55,308 bases of DNA from Lingula anatina (GCF_001039355.2 NW_019776166.1:1-55308); one strand, 5' to 3'. Shown: positions 12,643 through 26,048, numbered from the stretch's first letter. Notes: generated from the sequence alone by a model not told the origin. A program made the numbers and translations.

Positions 12643-15600
12643 CTAGCCAAAACTGACAACATTGGACGGAACTGAATTTGGCGGCAGCACGTTTTCTTTA
12701 AAAGCGCCGAGCATATTTCCCGGCGGAAGATAGTTAGCTACGACATATACGCGTCCATCTTGTCCCACGGCTCTCCCTACACCGATTTCCTTGCTTCCTT
12801 TCCACACAACTTGAGTGAAATGGCCTGAAATAATAATAAAAACGATTATTGAACCACAGTTTATTTGCTTAAACGCAAAATAGTAGAGAAAAGTTTTTGT
12901 TTATTAAAAATATTATTGTTTTAGTAAAAGGAGCGCGATCGGTTTCCAGTGATTTGCGACCGAATCAAAATCTCAACACAGCGCAATCTCAACCAACACA
13001 ATCTAAACAAGCACAGTGTTTAGTATATACCTGCCGTAAGACAACGTGACGCTGTCTTGAAGTCATATTTACTAATCTCACTGTACCACTGAGCGACAGC
13101 ATCTTTTCCTAAAGAAAGGGAAATAGTTCATTGAAAAAATATACATCTTAATGTCATGGTTACATTCACATTTAAGTGAGTCGACTCATATACATCTCGA
13201 TATAGTAAGAGGAATACCGGTAGGCCTTTTTCCCCTTCGTTGTGTTGACAGTGACAACCAAGCAATTTTAGTGGTTAGGCACGGTTAAACATGTCTTCCA
13301 TCTGAAGAATTAGTTATATGTTTATATGAATATTGGGCATCTGAGAGATCTAGAGAAAAAAGGTAGTTACGTTACATCCAAAGAAAGATTAAAAAATAAC
13401 ATGACAAAATGATCCTGTGAGAATCTACATCTGCGACATTAGCAGTTTCGATCTAAAACGTTCAAGAGAAATGCTGCGTGAAAGAATCGGCAGTTACCTG
13501 TGTAGGCACCTCCGTCGCTAGACCAGCGTGTGGCCACGTTCTCTCCCGGCTTCACTCCTTTGAATGTACTTTTACTATGCTTCATGACGTTTAACTCCGC
13601 CAAGTGCTCTGCCCATTTTTGCGCGTGCGCAGATAGATCTGGATTATGTTTCAAGGGCGGCGCACCGTGTCTCGCTCTGAGGTGGTTGTGCGCTCGCACG
13701 CAGTCGTCTATGAATTCGTTGGAACTTTGCTTGCATGGTTTGGGCTTTGCCGGAACGTGGTTGTTAGACGACTCCCAAGCATTCTGTATTTGTGAAAGAG
13801 CTTTGACAATAATTTGCTAAAGATTAAAGCGAAAAATTTAATGTTGACCTCTTACTCTGAACTGGTCATGCTTTCTTGTTTAGAGCCTAGTAAAAACTAT
13901 GACGAAAAAATTGTACACATTTAGGTAAATTTGGTCTTGACAGAAGACCAATTAGGGCTAGTGATGATATTGCACCTCTTTCATTTTAATTTTCTCTCTG
14001 TTTCAGATATTTTAATAGTTAGCATTATCAGGTTTATATTGGCTTACACATTATACAACTATTTGGATAGAAGTACAATACATGTTTGAGTATCTACAAA
14101 TAAAAATAAACTTACCGTAGGTAGATATTTGTTCCCGGTAACGTCTTCGTCCAAATGTAAGTTTTTCAGTCTCTCTGACTAAAGATATAATAATTGACAA
14201 AATTATAGAACTTGTTGTTTCATAATGATTTTTCTTAAATGTTCAGATGATTTTTTCGACATTACAGTATTTCCCTACTTAAACTTAAGATTAAACATAC
14301 CAACAGAGTTCTTCTGTAATATCAACGGAGTATACTTTGTACAAAACGCGTCAAAAATTGAACCAATTGTTTAGCTACAGTCTAGATGTTGTAAAAAACG
14401 TGTGTAAAAAACAACTTAGGTACGACAGAGACCATTCTGCAGTCGTTTTACCGACCTTACTCCTTGAACTATGCCTCGTAGTGTAATCCCTCAAAAAAGC
14501 CCGATTTTAGAGTGTATGTAGGCCTACAGGTACATGTTTAAGGTCAAACGACTACATCGAATCATAATTTTCAGACTGTTTATAATGTGACAAGACTTGC
14601 ACTTAATTTAATGAAGTGTAGTTGGAAGTCAACCACTGGGTTGTTCTTAAAATACCCTACATTAGAAGAGCCGCCGCTATTCCCGAATAATAAAACGAAG
14701 GTGTTTCGACCTTTTAAGCTCTGTAAATAAAACACAAACCAATTTCCTCTAGAAACTGTTGTGGAAGGGTTCAGAGGTGACCTGTTGTCATGGAAGCATT
14801 ACACAGTACCACAGATTGAAAAATATGAAAATTCTCTATTTGCATAAATGACATTCTGTCAGCAGTTTTAGATACTAAAACGAAATGTTAAATAAAGGTT
14901 TTTGAATATTGGAAAGACGTGGTGAGCTTGTAAGACTGTAAACTGTTATGTCTTTTCTGTTAATGAATACCACATGGCCCGTTAGGTCTTTTTCACAGTT
15001 TGTTTATTGCGAACTTTTGATGACTTAGGCGTGCACTTCCGATCTGTGCAGAGTTAGAGTAATTGCCCCTCTGTCATGTCAGAGATACATAGCTGGATAA
15101 CGCGAAGACTAGAGAATTCTATTTTATTGATAACAAGTCAGAATAATCTTGCCACGTATAATGAAACGGTTGTGATGTAGTATGTGTAATGTGTAATACG
15201 ATAAACATAACATGGGCTTTAAAGTCACGTTTTATTATTTGCAGTAGAATCAAATATTAAACATGTTTGAATAAAAGAATAACGTAAAAATTAAAGTACA
15301 TGCCTGCAAAAGCAGTATCATGCAGTACAATACAGATCTACATTAACAATATATATTACACCACGCAATTTTAACTTGAATTTTCCATTTTCATGGCTCT
15401 TAATTCCAAATGAAGAATAAAATATGCTACAATCTAACAAAAACAAAAAAAAAAAAGAAAAAAAAAAACACTTCACGTGCCATTAGTAATACTAATCAAA
15501 CTGTGATGTCTATAAAAAAGTTAAATTGATAAAACAATGGCTGCCAACAGAGTTCATTCTTAAATTCCTAAAAGATGACAATGCTAATTGCATTGGTAGG

Positions 15601-18600
15601 ACAATATATCATATTGAAATAAAGCACATTAAATTTGTAAATTTTAGTAGGATGTATCTTCATTAAGGGTAGGGGTAAAGCGTAGGCCTACTTTTCATCC
15701 GGTATTCATCAATGCTTACTAAAAGTTAGCAACTAAGTGTCATTGGGTTAAAAACCGATGGGTAAAAATTCTTAATAAAACCCTTTTACAAATGAACCTA
15801 TACATAATTGACATGTATCAGCATTTTCAGTCTTGCAAAGTTGGTGTTTCCCATATACTTTTCACTGCATAGAGAGGTAATAAACCGCATCTCGGCCAAA
15901 CTTAGTCTTGTTCCCGGTCAAACTCACGCTAGTCATTTATTTTTATGTAAAATTACTAATGTCTTTAAGCGGTCTATTATAAGCTTTCTGATTTGTCATC
16001 AGACTGTTACATTTCCCTCGAAATGATGGAACGAGTCAAATAAGATGATCCAGTTAAAGCTACTTGATCCGTTCTGCCATTTGTTTCCTCCGGATATTTT
16101 CCCTGTCGGCCACTTTGTTTTATGAGGGTAGGTACTACACCATGCCGCAGTGTTTTAGTATATAGCATTCTTTTCAGAACTGGAAAATAAGCAAAAGCAT
16201 GCAACTGGTAAGCCGTTAGTACAGCAAGTAGACTCGAGTGAGCGGGTTGTTAAATCAGCCACATGTATAGATATTGACGATCTGCACACCATGAGTTCCC
16301 ACTTTTCGTTTACGATTTCCGTTCTCGTCGTAAACGCTTTTGTGGGCTATAAATGAGAACTTCTAACAAAATAATTTCTGGAACCCAGGGTGAATGCAAC
16401 ATTGACATATACTAAAGCTTTGTTTTGTCTCGTTGTTAGTATAAATCCAGATAATCAACACACAGCACATTATACGTAACATCAAGCATATCGATAAGTG
16501 GGCATGCAAATAGTTGGGTAGAGTTGCAAGCAATACATATATATATAGGCACATTTGGATGTCTAAGAGGACTTTTTCTCGAGTCTATATCTTGTACAGA
16601 TTACGATTGTAATCTTGAACATGTCGTTAGGTGTAATAACAGCACCGCAGAAATGCAGGCATTTTTTTCAAGAAAATAAACGGTTGTATAACAATAGCTG
16701 TGATAGACATTGTGCTGTATCATGCACTTATTTGTTAAAAGGCGGTTAGTATTTTGATAAATAAAGAAACTGCACAGGAAATATCAGGAATTTATCAGCA
16801 CGTACCTCTCCCTTCCTGGTGACCTTGGTTGTAGTGGTCTCTTTCCCATTGATCGTCTCTTTTGTCGTCGTAATTGTTTCACCATTCGGGCCAGTCTTGG
16901 TTTCAGTGACAACCATCCTGGAGACAGTTTGAGGACCGCCCTGGTTGGTTACAGTGCGAACAGTTCTGGAAAGAGAATCGTTGTATTACTGAACGTTTTC
17001 CAGGTAAGTTCCACTTTGGGAGTGACTCTTCCTGCAGGTTTCAATCTTACTTTTTTCTTTTGGACTGATAATAATCAACGCCCCTGGTTGGCAAGGTATG
17101 TGTTTTCAGAGAGTGTCAGGGAAATAGAAATTGCTGGTATCTGCGCTGACTTCAGAGCTCTTGCCCTTGTGATTCTAACTATCTGACCGCTATTATATAG
17201 GCATGCAGCCCGCAGCTTCCCAGAAAATCAGAAAAAACGTCCTGAGAATTTGGCTGCTCTACCTGAATGCGAAAGAACTACACAAAATAATAAATTTTCA
17301 CTGGGAACTTGAAGCTGCGCACCTGGGAAAACTGTTTACCGTAAAACATGCTTTGTTTGTGCCTATATTGGTATCTCACCTCCGTCACGGCTATTTCAAT
17401 AAGATACAACTAATGGTCACATATTTTTACCCGACCTTTAACATTTTGCTAGCAAGTACGAGAGTTGTCCGCTAACTTCTTTATTGGCCACCATCTTATT
17501 TCCATATTTAAAGGATACACAGAATATTACAGGGATTTAAGACTCACATGTTGCTGTTCCTGAAACATACTTGTATTCTACCAATGCTCTAAGTACAGTT
17601 TACCTAGCTAAAACACTTAAAACAGGGGCCTCTACATCATTTCCTGACACGCGAATACTTTTTTAAAAATATGCCAAGAGACTATAAGTGAGAAATAATA
17701 ATAACAAATGTGTTTCGAAAGACAAATTCTTGTTCCGATTCTGAACCAGCAGAAATGAAATATGAGTACTCTGTAAACAACATATGCACAGGTGGCAAAT
17801 AAGATGAAAATCAAAAGGCAAATACTTCTTGTAAATTACTTCTGATAATTTGTGTCTGTCTCTTCTAGATTACATACCGCAGTGAGAGTTTTCTTGCAAA
17901 TAGCCTAGCAGTAGATATGGGTTAGGCCTATTTACAATACCAGGACTAATATGTCTATAGAACAAACATTTTGAATGTTTCGTAACTGAACGCTCTCTGC
18001 ATTACATCATATACATGAGGCATTTCGTCTAGGGTCTTTTCTATTTCCCCACTTTTCATTTTCTACTGTTTGGGTACTTAGTTTCAAAACTGTTTTTTTA
18101 TCCAGTAGAATAAATCCAAAAATTTAAAAATTTTACAAAATTGGATATGACAATAGAATACACGGCAAAGGGGTCGTTCAGAATGAGTTACTGTGCACTA
18201 GATTGTTTCCAACGCAATCGTATAATCAGCAGCTTCTCTGTATTCTCCTCAACGCCAGGAGGAGGCGTGTTAGTCTGTTAAGCTGACTGCGTTCAGCAAG
18301 AGTCCCTGTTGAGATAGTGCACACTCTATAACTAGTGGGCACTAACTCATTCTGAACGGCCCCAATGAAAATACAGCAAGAGGGTTATCAATCAAGCTCA
18401 CCTCTGCGTTGAGGTTGTGGTAGGCATTGTCTTTGTGTGGACGATCCGCGTCATCCCCGAGTCTCCTGGACTACCGTCCGCTCCTCCAAAACTTCTGAAT
18501 GTCATAGGTTTAGGTTCTGAGAAAAAATTGTCATATTTCTGAATATCATATTGAAGGACAAATGATGTGCTATGCGTCGCGCAGAAACGACGGCGCTTTA

Positions 18601-21600
18601 CTTTTTTAACACAGAACTAGCGCAAAACATCATTCTGACAGCTGTATCGAGTCATTGTGTTTTCGGGCAGAATCATTGCAATGTGTATCATAACCTACCT
18701 TCTTTTTTAGGCAGAACGATGGGTCCGTCTGGCTTGAATACATTGTCTTTAAACTGTCCCATCATATTGCCTGCTGGACGATAGCTAGCCACCACGAAGA
18801 TTTTGCCGTCCTTGGCTTTGGCTTGACCAAGTCCAACTTCTTTGCTGCCCTTCCATACCACCTGGGTGAAATGTCCTAAAATACAGACCCTCAGAGTTAA
18901 TGTGGATATCAAGTTTTATGAAGAAAAACGAGGCTTTTTTATGTATAATATTAGAACAATTTTCTTGTATATACATGTAGAATAACACCACCAAAGGAAC
19001 TTAAACATATTTCGACCATTTTATCTTCAAAAATGCGTCAGATGAAGTTTTCCTTTCTGAACAAGGAACCGATGAAAGACCTGTTTAATCAATTATACCC
19101 TGGTAAATTTTATCATTATCATTGAGGATGAATTATGAAGCAACCGACGAGACCATGAAATAAACGGTCTCTCTTTCCATATTTATCACAACATTTGCAG
19201 GGCACAATGTGCAGTTTCCCACAAACCCAACGACACATTAGAAAGATATATATGACTAAGGCTCTAGGCATAATTCTTCACACATTGCTTAAGTCCTTCA
19301 TGTCTAGCAAACCGAATCACACTGGTTTACCATTTTCGATGACAAAAAAAATAGATAAATAAATAATGTATATTAATAAATAAAAACATATAGTTAAGTA
19401 ATCAAAATAAATTATCCACACCGTTTTCAAAATAACACGAAAAACAAAGCTAACCCACTTTCACGGACCCAATAAAATACTAGAAAGACTACACAGGTGC
19501 ATACTAATATATTTTTAATTCTATCACTGATTATAATTAACAATCTAACTTCTAACCAGCAACCTGAAATGTTCATCATCTCTATTATCCCACTGGTGTC
19601 ATTAAGATGAAAATAAGAAAGTACAGTAGTCTTCGGCTACGTTGTCTTTAACAGGAGCTTTTAACTCGTGCGAGTGAAGAATGTGTCACCGCATGACGAA
19701 CCTTAATTCCTATCTCACCGCAATGTCTTTAACATTATTCAGTGTGCCCATCAGGAACTATTTAATACGTCATGTTATCTGACATTATATGATGTAAACA
19801 TGTAGATTCCTTTACTGCTAATTCAATAAAAGAAATAGGGACTTAATTCATGAGACATTTCACTTGTGTCGAATACAGAATGGTTTTAGTCGCTGAAGTA
19901 CATAAAGCGTGTTTGATTGTAGTCTTAATTATTTCCATGTCACTCGTAATAATCTACAACCTAGATATATAATTTATATATTCAAAAACTGATCCCGTAA
20001 TTACAAACAGCGATCGCTTCGCAGCTGAAATTGAGCAAAGGGAGGACGTGACACTAAAATAGGATTCAACAAACAAGTTAACCCAGGGACGGATTTAGGC
20101 CGTCTTCTGGGTCTTCCGGAAGACGGTCATATTTTCAAGTTTACATTGACGGGTATCTAATTTTTTCTTTTGGAAGACGGTCAAAATTGGAGGACGAATC
20201 AACAAAGATAATTTGGAAGACTGTCGGTAAATAGCTCTAGATCCGCCCCTGTTAACCAGTTCATTTCTTTTTGAAAAAGTAAGCCTCGCGTGACAGTCGA
20301 GCAGACATCATAAAAACCTAATTCACACAGGTCATGATTTGGTGTCATATTCAGCTACTTGTCTTACCTCCGTACATTCCGCCAGGTTGCACTCTCCTAA
20401 AATCCATGTCGATTTAGAAAACCTTTTCTGTGTGTTGAGAACAGTAGTATAGGATTTCCTAATGGTATTGTTACGTTTATTTATTGCAACATGTGTAATT
20501 TCGGAAGTGACTAATTTTTTAACGACCACAAAAGGGGTCAAGGCTTGGGGATCGTGTCATGTGATAAGGAAAAAAGGAAGCGACTCTGTGAGTCAGCGCA
20601 TGTTTCTTATTTTCCTTGCTCAACTATAAAGTATGTTTGAAATAAAAACCGAACTGTATCATATGTGGAATATCCAACGACGTGTGAATTAGTGGATACA
20701 TCATCACGAGCTATGTTTACTATATTATAAATCAGTATTATAGGATCAAAGGGGGAAAGAGGCACCTGTTCCCTTCGGCTTTCTTTAAAACAAACTTAGC
20801 ATATATGATACAATGTTACGAGACTGAGCGAAGCCAACTTTTTTCTTCTTGTCCCAGCCACCTGCTTGTGGTAGAACAATGGCCCCTTTAAAGGGTATAC
20901 ATGTACATGCTATGTAGGCAGGTTACAGAGCCTACTCCATAAAATTTCACCGTAGAAACCTTTTCGTATATATTCAAGCAACGCCGCAACTCCCTTTGTC
21001 GTTCTTGTTTTACGGTGTACACGTGTAAGAAACCAGAAAAATACAGTTGGTTTATTTTGGCAACGACCATACAATCTAACGCGCATTCCCCTGCAGGTAA
21101 AGTTGCCGATGTTGATTCTGCTCGAATGTGTTCAATCTTATCTAACACAATGAGTGTTGCACCCAAAGAACAAAGACTTCAAGACGGATGTAATACAAGA
21201 ATTGCCTTTCGGCCCAAGAAGCATACAAGGATTTTACCGCAATACCAAAACAGAAAACGTTAATCCCCCCCCCTCTCAACTCTCTCTCTCTCTCTCTCTC
21301 ACCTGTTCCGCTGGAGAAGTCACTCCCAAATGTATACTTGGCTACTTCACTGTACCACTGGTCAGTCACCTGTTGGCCTAATGACAATAAAATGAGTACT
21401 AAAATACTGTCAAACTGAACATAAATCCGTATGTCTTTACACTGGTAAATGCAGAAAACTTGAAACGTCTAAGCGTTTACTTGATACACATTGAATCAGT
21501 AGCGTCTCAATTTTTTGTTAAAACTATTTTAATGCAATGGTGCTAATATTATCAATCACAATTTATATGATATGCCTCTATCATCACCTGTGAACGGGTC

Positions 21601-21816
21601 TCCAGAAGACGTGTACTTCATGGCGATGTTCTCTCCGAGACGCTCCCCTTTGTGCATGCAGTCACTGTGCCTGAAGTTTCCAGACTTGGCAATGTTGTCC
21701 GCCCATTTTTGGGCGTATTCACACAGATCCTTGGCTTTGGTCAGAGGACCGACCTTGTGTTTAGAGCGATAGACATTATGGGCTGCCACAGCATCGTCGA
21801 CAAATTTAGACCCCAT
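12643..21816 (-). CDS. GLIPR2: Double-CAP-domain GAPR-1/GLIPR2-like protein
   Basis: CAP/SCP-superfamily protein of the Golgi-associated GAPR-1 type, which in vertebrates binds the cytosolic face of Golgi membranes. Minus-strand exons in order: 21816-21588, 21377-21303, 18875-18699, 18516-18402, 16965-16806, 14178-14116, 13783-13498, 13108-13031, 12824-12643. They join in frame to 454 residues. CAP1 (about residues 4-145) has [30 protein letters not shown] and [20 protein letters not shown]2 (about 290-440) has [30 protein letters not shown] and [17 protein letters not shown]. Both keep the His/Glu/Glu/His tetrad. A Thr/Lys-rich linker ([18 protein letters not shown]) lies between. The two domains have matching exon sizes (288/286, 75/78, 177/182) and phases, so one arose by duplication of three exons. 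No signal peptide is seen. The start MGSKF is the first AUG of its exon and aligns with the GAPR-1 N-terminus, but the frame stays open upstream, so an earlier start is possible. Confidence 0.92.
18170..18363. mobile_element. 194-bp element with ~34-bp terminal inverted repeats
   Basis: The left end GGGGTCGTTCAGAATGAGTT and the right end read inward GGGGCCGTTCAGAATGAGTT continue as near-identical inverted repeats for about 34 bases. No ORF. It lies 38 bp from the donor of CAP exon 18402-18516. The superfamily cannot be named from the ends alone, and no clear target duplication is seen. Confidence 0.75.
20094..20250. mobile_element. hAT-like MITE, copy 1
   Basis: About 157 bp with short terminal inverted repeats (CAGGGACGGATTTAG, and from the right AGGGGCGGATCTAG) and a subterminal palindromic motif (GTCTTCCGGAAGAC). 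It is flanked by a direct repeat GTTAACC (20087-20093 and 20251-20257), as expected for the 8-bp duplications of hAT transposons. It lies in a CAP-gene intron. A second copy in reverse orientation is at 41844-42008. Confidence 0.75.
21280..21300. repeat. (TC)n run abutting a splice donor
   Basis: CT-dinucleotide run directly next to the donor of CAP exon 21303-21377 (donor AC on the plus strand at 21301-21302). On the transcript the intron therefore begins GTGAGAGAGAGAG. Confidence 0.9.
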
Positions 21817-24168
21817 CTTGTGCAAGCGTCGTCTCAGATGTAGCAGTGGCTCAGATGTAGATTTTGTTTGGTGTTCTGTGAGAGAAAAAAGGCATTTTAA
21901 TATTCAGCCCATGTATGCTAGGTTTACTACATGAGCAGATCGATGGGTGAAAGAGCACATGTCCAGCAAACACAGTATTGACCAAAAGTATCGCAACAAT
22001 AGCAAATTCTGAATACTGATGTAATATCCTATCCGAAGCGCAGTTGCAGTGCATTAGCAGATTCATGCAGTGCTGTAGAGCATAAGCCGATTATCTAATC
22101 AATATAGTTACATTGAGTATTTTGCCAAGGTAAATAGATTTCTTTGAGTCTGGTCACTTGTGTAAAACTGATCGAAGATATCGATGCCATGACCGCATAT
22201 ATTATTTTCGCTAGGCCTAAATTATATTTTAGTATCATATCATCCACTCCGTAGATAACATTATTTAATTACATCCTAAAAGCAGTTATATCATCCATTT
22301 ATCCATTTTTGGTTTGACGTATGTAGGTATTTTTTTCTTTTTGTTCAAAATCTAACTGTACATCATTTTTAGTTTTAATCGCCATGACTTCAAAACAATA
22401 TTGAAATTGTCAATGCAATTATCATTAAAACTTTTACGCTAGCTTGAAAAATGAAGAATGTTACTTATTACTAATTATATACATGTATATTTAAACAGAG
22501 ATTTTTTACATTACAATAACGCCATGAATAATAAGCCTCTTATCATATCACCTTTATCTTCGGATTAAGACCACCTCTCCCTATCACGTTAATCCAGGCT
22601 AATATAGCACTGTCACTTAAGAAAAATGACCTACAAAAAGTTCACGCTCATTTTAAAGGTTTTTACTTCCCACAAGAAAACACGTCACACGTTTCCGATT
22701 TGTGTCACCTGAGCTTTTGCGCTGTCATCGCTGCATCACCTTTCCTTTTAAGTCACCCGCATGTCATCATTGACACTGGTTTGTTCTATTGTTACCACGG
22801 CCTTTCATACCAGTGTCAAGAATTCAGATGTGGAGTCGCCAGGGTGCATTTATTTACGGAACATTTTTGTGGGTGTTTTTTTCGTTGATATTTGTTTGTT
22901 TATTCGGATACCCATGGGTGTCGTATCTGTCCCTTTTTGGAATATGACGTCATTTTTTAGCATTGTGATATGCATTGCTGACTGATAAATTCGGAAATCA
23001 TGACACTACTATTAATATCGAAAAATGGATATAAAAACATTGGGGTTCTTTTTATCGCAAATATCTGTGAGCATTCATGAGCTGACAGAACCTTTAGATG
23101 ATTCTAAAGGACACTGCCAAATTGAAAGTCTGAGAATAAAATGTAACATTTCACAAGATTAAATACATCTTGGTTATATATAAGTTCTCGACAGTTAGTC
23201 AGTGATAGTTATCACTTGTATACAGCCTACTTTTTGCCTCTCATGTTTGTGAAACTTAATAGTTTATGCTAATTTTATCAGGAACATGTGATATGATGAG
23301 TCGTGTAATTATTGTTTATCATGTGTTCAAGCGAAATGCGTTGTATTTTTGAACATGTGAGAGACGGTCGGCGGTCAGGCGGGGTCAGGATCAAGTAAAA
23401 AAAAAGAAATCGCGCTTCTTGTAGGAGAGAGAAGGAGAGAGAGAGAAATAGGCGAATTCTTTCTCCACACAAAGAAACACACGCGTGCGCGTACACGCAT
23501 GCAAAGCACGCACACACAACTGTGAGACCAAGGGTAAACTCTATATCCTATTCAGGAATATTGATAAACTGGATTAACACTTTTTGAGAGGGCAATTGCA
23601 GCTGCGACCGTTAACATGTTGATACATGTATACATACACGATGTAAATCAATTGCTATATACATGTACAGTATATTAATAAATACCACACACACACACAC
23701 ACATTGTAAACACAGCAACGGATTTTTTAAAGGATAATTAGCTGACATCATGGGAATCGTGCATAATAATTCTCTCACGGCTATATTTCATTATATTGTT
23801 ATGACAGGAATAGTATACCCTCAAAGTCACAATGTCACAAAGTTCATATGCTATGGCTTTTTCACAGAGACCTAGATCTCTTTCAGTTATGACTCAAACA
23901 TATGTAACTGCTGTGATATGCTTGAAGCAGATGAAATTAACCATGTCCTGTAGTAACCTAGCAAACAACGACCAACCATGTTTAAAATAGAAATTAATGA
24001 ATGTCTCATAATCATACGTTTCACATGACTTACCACGCCACTGTAACACGTGTCGAATCCGAATGGTACAACAATCACAAAAAGAGATTGCTCTGTCGCT
24101 AATTAAAACTATTGTTATGTACATATGTTATGTACATGTATATACAGTATATATGCCGTATTACTTAC

Positions 24169-24228
24169 GAAAACTACCAGATCTGATTGTGAAACCTTTT
24201 TCCTGTCCTTCTGCGCCATCCGTGGTTT
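24169..24228 (-). other. Possible upstream coding exon of CAP gene
   Basis: On the minus strand an acceptor (CTCTTAATAG) and donor (GTAAGT) enclose 60 nt that are open in the phase needed to join CAP exon 21875-21588 (two bases, 19 codons, one base). The peptide contains TTDGAEGQEKGFTIRSG, of linker-like composition. If used, the protein would start upstream of the MGSKF methionine. Support is phase compatibility only. Confidence 0.3.
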
Positions 24229-26048
24229 CTATTAAGAGTTTCGTTCTATTAACAAAGCAACAACGGATTTTTTTCATCGGAATATATCTTTCTAGAATTC
24301 ATGACTGCAGGCAGCAATTTCAAAGGCAGGGGTGGGGTGGGAGTCTTTTTCTGAAAAGTGGATCTTTTATGGCATAGCACCAAATTTGACTCAGAACGGG
24401 CCTTTTACCGGCCAAATTGGCGGTTCCTTCGATCCTCCATACCACCCCCTCCCCGCCCAACCTAAGGACCTTCAAGATAATTTGACTATTATACAAAACG
24501 TGATGAACGTACCTGAAATATACGTACTGTAATAGCTGTCTAGCTTTACCTTAATCGTATGAGATTAATTCCTGCAGTGGTGATTTAAACGTTCAAAAAA
24601 CCAACCTGTTGCAGTCTCCTTCAGTTATGAATAGTACTATCATCCCTAGCCAGGATTTGATTGTCGATATGTGACGTGGCTAAATACCTGTTTGGGTTGG
24701 GGCAAATCAAACAACAATCAATGATACACCTCCGCAATGTCAACAGTACAAAATAGCAATATAATATAATTAGCTATATAACTGTCAAATTAAATATCGG
24801 ATACTCTTAAACCGCCCTTTTGTTAGTCTTTCCGCCCAAAACCACGCAGAAAATTCGTAATCTATTATCGTAGTACATGTATATCGACATAGAAACCTTT
24901 ATCTCTGGAATGTCAGACCACACTTGGGTGGGGAAAAATTACGGAAAGTACGCCAAATCGAGTTTCCCCCCAAGGAAAGCAATTTTTCTTCTACTGACAA
25001 ATCATGGCTCAACCGGTCCCTGCACGTGGATTCGATGTCTTATAATAATTCTTACTTAATAATTTGCTCTCAAATTAGGTTTTACTTGCCAGTCACTTAG
25101 ACCGCCATGTTCTCCTGTGCATTTTAGAAAGAAATGTCGACATTAGTTTTTTTTTTTTCTTTTTTTAGGGGTTTTAAAGGTCCGATTGGAAGAAGATAAG
25201 TAGCTTTGCAGGATATGTAGACAAAGAAAATATAACTTTGGGACATTTTCATTTGAGGATCATATACCTTAACCTCGCAGGCGCATAAAACAGCATGATG
25301 CAAAGGAGACAAGAAGTTTACGGAACCTACGTGCGTAAAGCGCATGAGCCGCAGCTGTTGTCGTTGTTGGACAACATGCTTTTTTGATATGACAGATACG
25401 TGTAAATGTTATCCGTCTTTGCGGCATCTGTAGTAGAACGGCATTATTTTTTATAAAGTCATAGTTAAAAACATTAATTTTGCTGATTTCTTCAATTGTA
25501 CATGGTTGTAGTTTTAAGAGCAAGTTTAAGGGTTTTAATAAGCCTTTTTTATATTATGAATTCAATATCCTTTATGACAGCACCATTTTGAGCGGGACTT
25601 TAATATTGAACAGATCAAACGTGTCGAAAACGAGATCTCTTTACGGAGAGGAGACTAGGCGCAACAAGACTGGGTCGAGATAACAACGTAATCCTGAGAT
25701 AGGCATATTTATAGGTTGCCTCCCCTAGTGTCCACACTATTCTAATTATCTTTGGAAAATTTATCTTAACTGAACAAGGCTTTTATGGAACGAAGTTTAT
25801 TTTCTATCGCCAGTTTTAAATCCTGATGAAATAAAAAGTAGGCGAGGACTTAACTTCAAGATAAAATAATTGGTAGCGTGGGTGTTCTATTGTACTTGAG
25901 CGCACATGTAGTTTTGTATGAAGTTGCTTTTTTGACGGTGGCGTTTTTCCAATTCGGAACTATTCAATAATTTCCTGTCTGTTTGAGATTTAGAGGTAAC
26001 CAGTTACAAGTTGAAAAATCAGGGAGAGATAATGCGAAATAGAAACGT

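Noticed and set aside
20372-20400. Minus-strand 29-nt exon-like segment (TTTTAG acceptor, GTAAGA donor) between CAP exons
   Set aside because: Inserting 29 nt breaks the otherwise perfect CAP1 frame across 21303 and 18875.
24326-24465. G-rich run and later C-rich run, considered as G-quadruplex or foldback element
   Set aside because: Runs are short and the arms do not pair beyond the homopolymer-like bases.
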